Source: Ignavibacteria bacterium (GTDB lineage: Bacteria > Bacteroidota > Ignavibacteria > Kapaibacteriales > UBA4661). From it: DNA of 64,000 nucleotides. The notes below the pieces were generated by a model, which was given only the letters and a program-made list of their open reading frames with translations, was not told the origin of the DNA and made no database searches. Position numbers and translations under genes: made by a program. Where the stretch lies: assembly GCA_013298775.1 (NCBI GenBank), contig JAAFIV010000016.1, positions 1-64,000 of the forward strand, written 5' to 3'. Positions within the stretch are counted from its first letter, which is position 1. The number at the start of each line of letters is the position of its first letter. Of this stretch, positions 44,568-54,398 are shown in pieces.

Positions 44568-46511
44568 TTAGGTCAGGAACCACGTCCGCATCAGCCCTTT
44601 GCCTTTGATTTCAATCTCACCGCGCTCCTCGAAATGAAAGCCCTTTGTTGCTGGGTCGTGTGATTGGTCATTGGTCGTTGAGGCATCGTTTGGCAATTGA
44701 CCAATATCGAACGAGGAATGCCCCTGCAACGCTCGGTACACTTCGTCGGAAACATGAATTTTTCCCGCTTCGCCGTGAGATTCCATGCGGCTTGCCATGT
44801 TTACGGTATTTCCCCAAATGTCGTAACTAAATTTGCTTGTACCAATCACACCAGCAACCGCCTCGCCTGTGTGAATACCGATGCGCACTTGTATTTGAAA
44901 TGCTTGGTGCGTGTTGTGATGGTGATATTGATGCGGCTCTTTCCCATTATTCCAGAGCGTTGTTTTCAAGATTTCTTGCATCTCCAATGCCATGCGTGCC
45001 ACGCGCTCGCAATGGTCGTGGCTCCTCTCTGGCAAGCCGCCCGCGACCATGTACGCGTCGCCAATAGTTTTGATTTTTTCCAATCCATACTTTTTGGCTA
45101 CTTCATCGAACTGCTCGAAAATGCTGTTCAAACCTTGCACAAGAGACTTTGGACTAACTTCCTGCGATAATTTTGTAAACCCAACAATGTCGGCAAACAG
45201 CACAGTTACACTGTCGTAATGGTCGGCAATTGCTCGCTCGCCAGATTTTAAGCGTTCAGCAATTGCGGCAGGAAAAATGCTCAGAAGAAGCGTTTCCGCA
45301 CGATGATTCTCAAAGGCAATTGCTTCTTGCTGTTGGCGCAGAATGGCTTCGGAGCGTTGTTTGAGACGATACCGATTCACCAACACCGCCAGCAACACCA
45401 GCACTAACAATAACATCCCAATCACGACATTGCGCTGATACCGCGTAGAAGCTCGTTCTTGTTCGCGGCGTTCGCCATCGAAGACGCTTTGCATCTCGCT
45501 TAGACGCGTGGCTTGTTCTGTACTAAAAATACTATCCCGCAACGAAGCAAAACGTTTATGAAAGAGGAATGCTGTTTTGAAATCACCTTTTTGCTTGTGC
45601 AAATCCGATAAATCCTCGCAGGCACGAAGCGAGATTACGCCCGCCCCAATAGCCATAGACCGCTTGTACCCTTGCTCGGAATACTGTTGCGAACTATCAA
45701 ACTGTTTATTCGCCAAGAACGAGCGTCCGAGCGCGGTTTCAGCATCGGCAATGCCAAATTGATTGCCCATTGATTGATATAGCGATAAGGCTCTTCGCTC
45801 AAAATCTAGGCTTTGTGCGGGCTGCAACTGCAAACGCAAGATATTAGCGATACCCATATTTGCATCTGCCATACCAACAGAATCGGTGATACGTTGAAAA
45901 ATATCAAGCGATTTTGTGCGGTAATACAATGCTGAATCATAGACACCAAGCCGCCTGAAGGTACTTCCTAAGTTGGATAATGATATTGCTTCACCACGCA
46001 TATCACCAATTCGTTGCTGCAAGGATAATGCTTGTCGGGAAAAATCGAGTGCCTTCGTGAGATTATTTTGCATACGATGAATGGAGGCGACCGTTGCAAG
46101 GGCGCGTCCGTACTGCTCCTGGAGGCTTTCTTCGTCGCTCAATCGCTGCGCTTCTAGGGCATAGCTCATTGCTTGGGTGTAGTTTCCTTGGTCAATACAA
46201 ATTCCTGCAAGCAGCGTCAATGCGTCGCAAATACCTATTGGATAATCCAAAGAACGCGCCAAGGATAGTCCATAATGAGCATATTCCGAAGAAACGCGAA
46301 TTGAGGTACGACGCGTGCGTTCTGCCATTCGCAAGGCATGGTGAATACCGCCAGTATCACTTGAAAATTGGGGTTGGATGTGCTTGGGAATGGTGGCTGT
46401 GGAGTCAGATTGCTCGTGCGCAAAAACGAAAGATATGTTTTGACCGATAGGAACACAAAATAGTACGCAAAACAGTACGAAAAAGACGATACCATGCGGT
46501 AAATACGACAT
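44568..46511 (-). CDS. TPR-containing membrane adenylate cyclase
   Basis: A 647-residue protein with an N-terminal signal/anchor segment, a periplasmic TPR array (about 75-330), one transmembrane segment (about 362-380) and a cytoplasmic cyclase domain (430-645). The domain has metal ligands D441 and D485, purine-selecting K481 and D564 (YDIWG), and N571/R575 (NMASRM). The set predicts cAMP production. It carries a His-rich insert HQYHHHNTH (about 527-535) inside the cyclase domain. The sensor half has the same plan as the TPR kinases at 35073 and 37430, with the output swapped. An imperfect palindromic stretch near 44450-44500 separates it from the next kinase gene. Confidence 0.92.
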   Translation of the reverse strand: MSYLPHGIVFFVLFCVLFCVPIGQNISFVFAHEQSDSTATIPKHIQPQFSSDTGGIHHALRMAERTRRTSIRVSSEYAHYGLSLARSLDYPIGICDALTLLAGICIDQGNYTQAMSYALEAQRLSDEESLQEQYGRALATVASIHRMQNNLTKALDFSRQALSLQQRIGDMRGEAISLSNLGSTFRRLGVYDSALYYRTKSLDIFQRITDSVGMADANMGIANILRLQLQPAQSLDFERRALSLYQSMGNQFGIADAETALGRSFLANKQFDSSQQYSEQGYKRSMAIGAGVISLRACEDLSDLHKQKGDFKTAFLFHKRFASLRDSIFSTEQATRLSEMQSVFDGERREQERASTRYQRNVVIGMLLLVLVLLAVLVNRYRLKQRSEAILRQQQEAIAFENHRAETLLLSIFPAAIAERLKSGERAIADHYDSVTVLFADIVGFTKLSQEVSPKSLVQGLNSIFEQFDEVAKKYGLEKIKTIGDAYMVAGGLPERSHDHCERVARMALEMQEILKTTLWNNGKEPHQYHHHNTHQAFQIQVRIGIHTGEAVAGVIGTSKFSYDIWGNTVNMASRMESHGEAGKIHVSDEVYRALQGHSSFDIGQLPNDASTTNDQSHDPATKGFHFEERGEIEIKGKGLMRTWFLT

Positions 46512-46710
46512 ATCAAACTCTCATCAAAAGTGGTTTTCTGGTTGATATTTCTCCTGAATAATCTACGGATTTTTTCTTTGCGAAGGATGATATTTGTGAT
46601 GGAAAGAAAATTGTAGCTTTTCTTTTGAGTAAAAGAAAAAAAAGCCTATTTTGAGAAAAAATAGTACAAATGAACTTTTTCATTTCTCATTCTTGATTTT
46701 TGGAGTTGTT

Positions 46711-49700
46711 ATGGTGTATTTTTTCCTTTCTGTCCTTGCGTGTTTTCTTTGCCTTTTCCCCGCATCAATCCTCGCGCAAACAACAACATTTCCGCGTGAA
46801 TCCATACTCGCACCAGAAGCAATGACCAATCGCCGCACGACCTTTTTTGGCGATGCTACTGCTGTTGGTTGGAATCCCGCACTGCTCGGTACTCGCAAGA
46901 CGCTCGACCTTGTTGTTGTTGCCCCGATGGGCGCAGATTTACTCAGTTTAACGGGTCAAGTTGGCGTATTTACTCGTTTGTCGGGCTTTGGTGTTGGGTA
47001 CGTTGCGAATACAAATCCCGTCAATGCTGCTTCGGGCGAACTCTACGCTGGTCTTGGACTACCGATTCTTGACGATTTGCTCTGGTTTGGAGCAAGCGGA
47101 CGGCTTGTGAATCCGGGCAATATTCAGGACATACAACTTTCCTCCCTTCGCTATAACGGCGCATTACTTCTGAAGCCCGTGAATGGCTTGTATCTGTCTG
47201 GCGGTGTTACCACAATGAGTGTGGATTCATGGACAAGTGAGCGTGCGGTCGGGACTTCAACGCCACGCCACGTGCGCACTTCGCCGGATTCGATGTCCAT
47301 TTATGGCGGCGTGGTGTATTCGCCAACAAACTGGATTTCAGTATTTGCCAATTACACATCGCCGCCACTTTTTGCCACAGGGCTTGCAGGTTCCGTTTCT
47401 CCGGCTTCTCCACAGAGCGCATTAAACCTTGATATTGGAACGAGCCTTACACTTTTCAACGACCTTCTCATTGCTTCGGGAAATTATCATGTTGGCAGAA
47501 ATGCTTTTCGCGTAAGTGCGGAGTTGAATCTTGCTGCCTTTGGCGTAGGTGTAATGGCAGACCCGCTTGCAGGCTTCGGCAATCGTACACTTTTTGCCCG
47601 TCTCTCCAACGACCAAGCCCGCAATATCTCCGCCGTGCTGGGCGTGCGCACTGACGACGATGGCTGCCGCGTACCGATTGATACTTCGCAGCAACGCAAT
47701 CCCGCACAACTCCTTAGCTTGTTGAAACAAGAAAATAAGCCGCTTTTCGATACCTTGACCAAACTTTCATCCAATCCAGACCTTCTCTACAAAACTATTC
47801 AGCAACGCTACTACGACCGCCAGAAGCCGCTCCGTTCCGTCTCTGGCGAGGAAATTGCTATTGCCTCGAAACAGAATTATGCCTTGCAGGTATTGGACGC
47901 GGACAATAGTAAATTTCCCCAAGTTTCCGTTGTTATTCGTGCAGTAGATACTACCACAGGGCGCGTCGTATCTGGCTTAGGAGAGAGTGATTTTTCTTTC
48001 CGCGACCCCTTGAACAAGATGGTTTCGGTCAAGCCTTCGGATACCACCTCATCTGTTCCGCTTGATGTGGTGTTGATAATTGATTGCTCCGGCTCAATGC
48101 AAAATAAAATTGACGAAACCCGCGCCAATGCTCGCAAATTCGTAGATGCACTTCGCAAGCGTGGAGCGGATTATCGCATTGGTTGTATTCTTTACGGACT
48201 GTACGTCGTTGATGTTCTTCAGCCAACAAATGACTTTGTAAAATTCGAGAACTTTATTGCCAAAGCCCGCGCCAATCAGCCTGACGAGTACGCACCCGAA
48301 GCGTTTGAGGAACTCTTGCGCACGAAGTTTCGTCCCGATGCCGAGCGTGTAGCTATTCTCATTACCGACGAACTCACCTACACAGGTGGATATCGAAATG
48401 GTGTGGAAGCTGATATCGTGCCGCGTCTGTGGGATAAGCGCATCAAACTTGAGAAAATTATTAAGCCGTGCGACAATAACGGCGGAGGCACTGCATACGC
48501 CACATTGGGACAAGAATTTAACATTAAAGATTCCTTCGAGCGCATTTTGAATGCGATTAGCTCAGAACTAACCACGACCTACAATATCACCTATCGCCGG
48601 AATGAGAAAACAACAGCACTTACGGGCATGGTCAAGAACGAAACAGGTGCGCCGCTTCCAGCGAAAATCACTCTCACCGATACCCTCCAAAATAGCATCG
48701 GACCCCTTGAAAACGAACCTGTTGCAGGGCGTTTTATCACGCCGATTGCAGAAGGAAAGCGTTACACCGTGCGCGTAGAACCAAGCGACATTGCGAATTA
48801 TGAACCTGTATTGAAATCCGTGAACCTCGCATCAGCGCAGCATGGAGACACAGTACAGATGCCGGATATTGTCATTAAGCGGGTCGTGAAGCCAGTTATT
48901 CTACGTGGCAATGTGACGAATCAGGAAGGTCAGCCAATTCCGTCCGAAATTTCCCTCACGGAACTTGATTCTGCTGGTACAACCCTAGCTTCAGAGCTTG
49001 TTCCAACGGATGAACAAACCGCACGATATGAGAAAAAATATGCTGAAGGCAAGACGTTTACGGTATTTGTGGATGCAACTAGCGAGAAATTACGCGATGA
49101 GTACATTCCCCAAGCTAGTGAAATGGCATTCCGACGCGCTCTACAAGGTGATACGGTGGTGTACAATTACGTCCTGAATAGGTATCCGAAAGAGAGTAGC
49201 ATTATTGGAAAAATTACCGTGAAACAGCCTTCGGAACAAGGATTAAGCGGTGTGAATGTAACGGCTACCGACGTTGCGACAAACGCGAAAGCGGGCGAAA
49301 CGGTTTCCGGCGATGGTGGCTTGTTCCGCCTTACCTTGCCGAAAGGAAAAACGTATAACCTGACGTTCTCAACGCTAGAGTATTATAGCGATTCGCTCTT
49401 GGTGAAATTGCCCAAACGCGACACGACAACCGCACAAATACTCAATATTCCACCGCTTCTTTGGAAGAGAATTATTTTAACAGGAAAGGTAGAAGCTGAG
49501 AAAACGGGAGTTCCTGTTCCTTCCGCACTTGTTGTAACGCAGCGCGACAGTACAAGTGAAAACATCATTCAGGTGAGTACACAAGCGGATGGTACATATC
49601 GAATGGTTGTTCCAAAAGAAATGCCGCTCCGTCTTACTGCTCAATCTGGCGAGTATTTTTTTACTTCTTCAACTGCATATTTTAACAGGAACGACACAAC

Positions 49701-50121
49701 AACAACGGTTCAGAATTTCCGTTTGCCGGAAGAATTGCAACTGCGTATCAATTTCCCAAGCGCACAGTTTGGCAATCCAAACCCGTACATCCTTGATTCT
49801 AACGGCACGGCAACGACAATTCGCTGGCAAGATGAGATTGACCGTGTTGTGAAAAACTTGTTGCTGTTTAAGTCGTTTATTGCAAAGCTGTCTGTTATCG
49901 GGCATACCGACGATACCTCGGACGACGCATACAATCTCAAACTTGGGCAAAATCGAGCGGAATTTGTCGTAGCAGAATTAGTCAAACGAGGCATCCCTGC
50001 TGAAATTCTGCAAGCTGGATCGGAGGGCGAAACCAAGCTGCTACCGCGCCGGACAGAAGAAAACACCGAATTGTACCGCGCACGCTGTCGCCGTGTAGAA
50101 CTCGTGAAAACAAAGCGATAA
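46711..50121 (+). CDS. Multi-domain surface protein: barrel-like N-terminus, VWA domain, regulatory-like repeats, OmpA C-terminus
   Basis: From ATG 46711 the protein has 1136 residues. The signal is MVYFFLSVLACFLCLFPASI (ends LAQ). Residues about 25-310 have alternating strands like an outer-membrane barrel (GFGVGYVANTNPVNAAS, NISAVLGVRTDDDG). A VWA domain (about 450-620) carries an intact metal site DCSGS (D458, S460, S462). At least four carboxypeptidase-regulatory-like repeats (GMVKNETGAPLPAKI, GNVTNQEGQPIPSEI and so on) follow up to about 1020, then an OmpA peptidoglycan-binding domain (VIGHTDDTSDDAYNLKLGQN). It could anchor a metal-dependent adhesion module to the envelope. In-frame codons 60 bases upstream begin with TTG and would spoil the signal. 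It points against its signalling neighbours. Confidence 0.88.
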   Translation: MVYFFLSVLACFLCLFPASILAQTTTFPRESILAPEAMTNRRTTFFGDATAVGWNPALLGTRKTLDLVVVAPMGADLLSLTGQVGVFTRLSGFGVGYVANTNPVNAASGELYAGLGLPILDDLLWFGASGRLVNPGNIQDIQLSSLRYNGALLLKPVNGLYLSGGVTTMSVDSWTSERAVGTSTPRHVRTSPDSMSIYGGVVYSPTNWISVFANYTSPPLFATGLAGSVSPASPQSALNLDIGTSLTLFNDLLIASGNYHVGRNAFRVSAELNLAAFGVGVMADPLAGFGNRTLFARLSNDQARNISAVLGVRTDDDGCRVPIDTSQQRNPAQLLSLLKQENKPLFDTLTKLSSNPDLLYKTIQQRYYDRQKPLRSVSGEEIAIASKQNYALQVLDADNSKFPQVSVVIRAVDTTTGRVVSGLGESDFSFRDPLNKMVSVKPSDTTSSVPLDVVLIIDCSGSMQNKIDETRANARKFVDALRKRGADYRIGCILYGLYVVDVLQPTNDFVKFENFIAKARANQPDEYAPEAFEELLRTKFRPDAERVAILITDELTYTGGYRNGVEADIVPRLWDKRIKLEKIIKPCDNNGGGTAYATLGQEFNIKDSFERILNAISSELTTTYNITYRRNEKTTALTGMVKNETGAPLPAKITLTDTLQNSIGPLENEPVAGRFITPIAEGKRYTVRVEPSDIANYEPVLKSVNLASAQHGDTVQMPDIVIKRVVKPVILRGNVTNQEGQPIPSEISLTELDSAGTTLASELVPTDEQTARYEKKYAEGKTFTVFVDATSEKLRDEYIPQASEMAFRRALQGDTVVYNYVLNRYPKESSIIGKITVKQPSEQGLSGVNVTATDVATNAKAGETVSGDGGLFRLTLPKGKTYNLTFSTLEYYSDSLLVKLPKRDTTTAQILNIPPLLWKRIILTGKVEAEKTGVPVPSALVVTQRDSTSENIIQVSTQADGTYRMVVPKEMPLRLTAQSGEYFFTSSTAYFNRNDTTTTVQNFRLPEELQLRINFPSAQFGNPNPYILDSNGTATTIRWQDEIDRVVKNLLLFKSFIAKLSVIGHTDDTSDDAYNLKLGQNRAEFVVAELVKRGIPAEILQAGSEGETKLLPRRTEENTELYRARCRRVELVKTKR

Positions 50122-50169
50122 AAAAATCTTGAATTCAAAAGTGACAAACCAACATCGCAGCAAAAACTC

Positions 50170-50204
50170 AAAAGCCTCATCAAATCTCGCTTGATGAGGC
50201 TTTT
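50170..50204. terminator. Bidirectional intrinsic terminator
   Basis: Stem aaagcctcatcaa / ttgatgaggcttt with a 7-base loop (atctcgc), bordered by A and T tracts. It serves the convergent surface-protein gene (stop at 50121) and the cyclase gene, whose stop codon is at 50206-50208. Confidence 0.88.
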
Positions 50205-50205
50205 G

Positions 50206-52110
50206 TTATACATACTCTTCCACAAGAAGTTCTTCTTCCACAGCCGATAATACCATCTGTTCGTCGTGGTCTTCCAGCACATCGGTCGAAGAAAGAAACC
50301 ATGTCCGCATTGCGCCTTTGCCTTTTACTTCAATCTCGCCGCGCTCCTCGAAATGAAAGGTATTGGTTTTTATGTGGTAGTTGCTTGTCAGGGGTGCTGG
50401 TGAATTGAGTGCCTGATACACTTGCTGCGAGATATGCACTTTTCCTGCTTCCCCATGAGATTCCATGCGGCTTGCCGTATTTACGGTATCACCCCAAATG
50501 TCGTACACAAATTTACTTTTGCCAATCACACCAGCAACTGCGCCACCGGTGTGGATTCCTATACGTGCTTGTACTCGGTATTGTTTACCCAAATCCCTCA
50601 TCAAACCTTGTACAGCGAGCGCGAAAATGGCTGCTTGGCGAACATGCTCTTCATTGCGAAACGGCAATCCCGCAACTGCCATATACGCATCGCCAATAGT
50701 TTTTATTTTTTCTAAACCAATGTGCGTGCAGAGGTCGTCGAATTCCGAAAAAAGGTGGTCGAGCATACCCACAATATGCACCGCCGAATACAGCTCTGCA
50801 AGGCGCGTAAAACCTACAAGATCAATGAACACAACCGTAACAGCTTCGTAGGAATCAGCAATACGATATTCTCCTTGCCTGAGGCGTTGTGCAATCGGGG
50901 TTGGAAGGATATTCAGCAGAAGCCGCTCTATTTCTTGCTGTGCGTGGCTTATTTCCACATTTTTCAAGCGATAAATTTCCGCTTCTTTTTGCGCACGTTC
51001 CATTTCAAATCCTTGTTGCAAATACTTCACAGACCGCTTCCCGTCTTGCATTGCGGTTTGTTCGCGAATAGCATGAAAGGTTTCCAAATGCTGGTACGCT
51101 TCTTCAAACTTCTGCAACGATTTATAGACCAGCGACAATGATTCATGCACCCGTGCAACGAGAGTAAGCAACGACGAGGCTCCGAGCAATTTCTCCGCTT
51201 CAAGCAAGTATTCAAGCGCAGTTTCAGGGCGTTCCACGTTTCGGTATATTTCCCCAAGCGCGAATTGCACCTGCCCTAATTCTTTTGGTGTTCCATGATG
51301 CTTTGCCACCTCAAATGCCGTAAAAAGCAGCTCCAATGCTTTGTCGTAGCGTTCTTCGGAAGAATATACATCAGCAACACCCAAAAGCGAAGTACATACT
51401 CCCGCGATATGCTCTTGATGTTTGTAACTTGTGAGAGCCTGCTCAAAATACACCAATGCCTGCCGCATGCCGCGTAAATACTTGTGAGCAGTGGCTATAC
51501 TGAGAAAAACAGCAGGTTTGCGCACGACAATACGTTGCTGCACATCGTCATCGTCGGTCGGGGAATTTTCTAAGAGGCGCAGGGCTTCGCGGTAGTATTG
51601 AAGAGCAGTTTGGGCATCTTCTATGCCTAAATACGCATCTCCTATGGAGGAGCAAGCAGAGGATTCCAACACGGAAAACGTTTGTTCTTGAGCAATGGTG
51701 CGGGCTTTGGTTAAATACTCTAACGCAGTGGTGAACATGGAAATACGGCAATAGCAAACACCCAGTTGCCATGCGGCTTTCGCATGAAGTTCAGCATATT
51801 GGCGGGCTTCGGCGTGATTCATAATCCGAAAAAGGCGCGGTAATACTTCATCGAAAATACCTTCTTCTGCTTGGACAACGGCAAGCGCGTATTCGGCATA
51901 GTAATCTTCTCCCAAGAATATACCATGAAACCCTTCAAGTTTACGCTTTCGTGCGGCTTCCAGAGCTTCTTCTGCACGAAGTTTTGCAGAATGAACATCA
52001 CCACAAACAACAAGCCCCTCAGCAATTTCACTCAACTGCACCACAAAATAGCGACTTTCGCTCTGTAAATTCGCATATCTATCGTGGAAGTATTGCGTAC
52101 ATGCGTTCAT
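50206..52110 (-). CDS. Cytoplasmic TPR adenylate cyclase
   Basis: A 634-residue protein without a signal peptide or transmembrane segment. About 12 TPR-like helical pairs (about 35-345), a coiled coil (365-395) and a C-terminal class III cyclase domain (410-600). The metal ligands are D430 (VFIDLVGF) and D474 (TIGDAYM), the adenine pair is K470 and D537 (YDIWG), and N544/R548 are present. It differs from the other three cyclases in being wholly cytoplasmic, so its TPRs probably read an internal partner. The acidic C-terminal tail (DHEEQM-like, VLEDHDEQMVLSAVEEELL) is unique to this copy. Confidence 0.92.
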   Translation of the reverse strand: MNACTQYFHDRYANLQSESRYFVVQLSEIAEGLVVCGDVHSAKLRAEEALEAARKRKLEGFHGIFLGEDYYAEYALAVVQAEEGIFDEVLPRLFRIMNHAEARQYAELHAKAAWQLGVCYCRISMFTTALEYLTKARTIAQEQTFSVLESSACSSIGDAYLGIEDAQTALQYYREALRLLENSPTDDDDVQQRIVVRKPAVFLSIATAHKYLRGMRQALVYFEQALTSYKHQEHIAGVCTSLLGVADVYSSEERYDKALELLFTAFEVAKHHGTPKELGQVQFALGEIYRNVERPETALEYLLEAEKLLGASSLLTLVARVHESLSLVYKSLQKFEEAYQHLETFHAIREQTAMQDGKRSVKYLQQGFEMERAQKEAEIYRLKNVEISHAQQEIERLLLNILPTPIAQRLRQGEYRIADSYEAVTVVFIDLVGFTRLAELYSAVHIVGMLDHLFSEFDDLCTHIGLEKIKTIGDAYMAVAGLPFRNEEHVRQAAIFALAVQGLMRDLGKQYRVQARIGIHTGGAVAGVIGKSKFVYDIWGDTVNTASRMESHGEAGKVHISQQVYQALNSPAPLTSNYHIKTNTFHFEERGEIEVKGKGAMRTWFLSSTDVLEDHDEQMVLSAVEEELLVEEYV

Positions 52111-52154
52111 ACCGACGAGTGAAAAATCAATGAATGATAGAGCAAAGCTCGTAT

Positions 52155-54299
52155 TTACGCCTCTTTCGGAAGCTCAATGACAAATGTGGCTCCTTTATCG
52201 AACTTGCCTTCGTACCACACTTTTCCTTTCATTCCCTCAATAAACTTTTTCACCACCGAAAGCTCAACACCAGTTTTCTCCCCAACTGCTTCTCGCGGCG
52301 ATAATCGAATATATTTTCCAAAAATTTTCTTCACTTCTTCGTGAGTTCGTATGCTTCCTTCATCTTCAATTTCAATGCGGAGTTTCATATTGCGCGATTC
52401 CACCCGAACCCAGATATTACCGTTGTTTTCGGTTACGGCAAGAGCGTTTGTCATCAAAATTTCTAATGCTGTTGCAAGGGCTTGTTCGTCGCTTAAAACA
52501 ATGCTTTCGGGCGTGGTATTGGTAAAATGAATGGAAATTTCGCGCTCCTCCGCAGGAACTTTATATTTCCACACCGTTGCTTCAAGCATTGGAGCAACAA
52601 GGCGCGGAATCAGGAAAATGCGCTCGCCGTAGGATTCCATGCGATTTATTTCCAATAAATTCTTTACCAAATCCAACATTTTATCGGAGGTTTGGACAAG
52701 ATTTTTGGAAGCCTCTATCGTTTCTTCTGGTGCGACGCTTGTTTCCGCCAGACGCTTTTCAATCTGCTCGGCATATTCTCGCACTGCTGTAAGCGGCGTA
52801 GAAAAATCGTTGGCAAATATATCAAACAGTTCGCTTTTTTCTGATTCTCGCTCTTCCAAAAACTGTACAGCATTATTCAACGAGGAGTTATATTCCATGA
52901 GGAGTTTAGAGGTTTTTGTCAATTCCTCAGCTTGCTGTTTGAGTTCAAGATTTTGATGCGCAATGACGCTATTTGCTTCCAAAAGTTCAGTGTTTCGCTT
53001 TTCCACCTGTCGCTTTGTTTTTCGACTAATGTACGCAATGTACGCCAATGCCGCTCCAATAACCAGCACCAAGCCAATCACCAACCAAAGGCGTTGCTGC
53101 AAAATGCGCTCTTGAATTTGCTCTTGCTCGAGTATCTTTTTTTCGGCTGTAACCCGCACTAATTCTGCTTCTTCGAGTGCCTCATTTAAATCACTTCGGT
53201 ATTCAATTTTCACCAAAGAATCTTGCTCTTGCTCAAATCGTTTGCGGTACGTGAGTGCCTGTTGAAAATTACCTTCTGCCTCGTACACCTCAGAAACTCG
53301 CTCCAACGCCTCTACCGTTTCTAAAATATTTCGCGCTTTTTCTGCCCACAACAAGTTTTTCTGTGCGTATTCTTTCGCAAGTTTTTGATTGCCCATTTTT
53401 GAATACACGCTCGAAACCTGCCTATGGGAAATTGCAATAGAGTAGTTTATTTTCGCCTGTTCACGCAATGCTAACCCCTGCAAAGCGCATAATAACGCCT
53501 TGGGAAGATTATTCAATCCCACGTAGCAAATACTCATGCTGTTCCACGCCCAGCCTTCAGGACGAGGTAATTTTAAGAAATATGCAAGTGTTTGTGCTTC
53601 TTTGTGGTAGGTAAGCGCACTATCAAATATCTGCCGACGGCGGTAAATGCGCCCTGTGGCGTTCAGTGCTTCCACCAATAATGTAGAATCATTTTTTGCA
53701 CGTCCATACTTCACCGATTCTTGTAAAATGTGAATAGCGTAGGGAAGGTTTACAGAATCGTACACTTTCCGCGTGATTTGCTGCCCAACCGCAGAACCAA
53801 GCGCGAATTTTGAATATGCAAGAGCTGCACTATCGCCTAGTCGTTGCGCCTGTTGAAACAAGCTGTTTGCTTGGCGGAAACCTTCTTGAATATGTCCTCT
53901 ATCTACCTCAGCGACCGCAGCAAGCGACTCCACGACGATTCGCGTACTTTCATCGCCTTGTTTTTTGGCAAGGCGAGAGGCTTGTCGTGCATACAACACC
54001 GTGCTGTCGGGGTTGATAAATTGAAATGACAATACCTTTGAAACAGCTTCAGTCACAGCTTCGTTTTGGTCTTGTGCATGGGAAACAGGCACAACAACAA
54101 CCAAAAGGAAAAACTGTAACACAAGATGCAACAAGGCTTGTGGGTATGAACAGAGAACGAGGTTGGTAGAAAAGCGCACGCAAATAAAAGGAAAATTGAT
54201 AGAATGCAAGCCGACGACGGCAACGACGATAATGACAAATGAGTATTCTTTCGGCAATGTGCAAGAAATACTCTTTATCGGCTTTGTACATGGAAACAA
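52155..54299 (-). CDS. TPR sensor of histidine-kinase ancestry with a degenerate kinase core (predicted pseudokinase)
   Basis: A 714-residue protein: hydrophobic leader (to SHAQ), periplasmic TPRs (about 85-365), one transmembrane segment (about 405-425), coiled coil, then a kinase-like module. Where its relatives have GIVAHDLKNPL it has DIFANDFSTPL, so the phospho-acceptor His is Asn497. The HATPase keeps the N-box (E613, N618), but G1 reads DEGSIR instead of DEGPGI and G2 reads TGVEL instead of TGLGL, losing the glycines that hold ATP. The reading frame and length are normal, with no frameshift. The start is unclear: TTG 54299 is used here, no ATG exists near, and GTG codons lie further in. 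It may act as a partner or decoy for the neighbouring kinases. Confidence 0.85.
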   Translation of the reverse strand: MFPCTKPIKSISCTLPKEYSFVIIVVAVVGLHSINFPFICVRFSTNLVLCSYPQALLHLVLQFFLLVVVVPVSHAQDQNEAVTEAVSKVLSFQFINPDSTVLYARQASRLAKKQGDESTRIVVESLAAVAEVDRGHIQEGFRQANSLFQQAQRLGDSAALAYSKFALGSAVGQQITRKVYDSVNLPYAIHILQESVKYGRAKNDSTLLVEALNATGRIYRRRQIFDSALTYHKEAQTLAYFLKLPRPEGWAWNSMSICYVGLNNLPKALLCALQGLALREQAKINYSIAISHRQVSSVYSKMGNQKLAKEYAQKNLLWAEKARNILETVEALERVSEVYEAEGNFQQALTYRKRFEQEQDSLVKIEYRSDLNEALEEAELVRVTAEKKILEQEQIQERILQQRLWLVIGLVLVIGAALAYIAYISRKTKRQVEKRNTELLEANSVIAHQNLELKQQAEELTKTSKLLMEYNSSLNNAVQFLEERESEKSELFDIFANDFSTPLTAVREYAEQIEKRLAETSVAPEETIEASKNLVQTSDKMLDLVKNLLEINRMESYGERIFLIPRLVAPMLEATVWKYKVPAEEREISIHFTNTTPESIVLSDEQALATALEILMTNALAVTENNGNIWVRVESRNMKLRIEIEDEGSIRTHEEVKKIFGKYIRLSPREAVGEKTGVELSVVKKFIEGMKGKVWYEGKFDKGATFVIELPKEA

Positions 54300-54398
54300 G
54301 TAAAATACGGAGAAATAAGGAAACCACCAACCGAAAGAATTATCATTTGAAGGAAGGTGTGAAGCGGGTTTGAAGGAATTACAGCATAAATAAATGCA

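Noticed and set aside
28568-52110. Guanylate cyclases
   Set aside because: The purine-selecting pair is Lys/Asp in all four, the adenylate type, rather than Glu/Cys or Glu/Ser.
52155-54299. Ordinary active histidine kinase
   Set aside because: Although overall order and length match, the His, G1 and G2 residues are all replaced, unlike the seven other kinases in the window.
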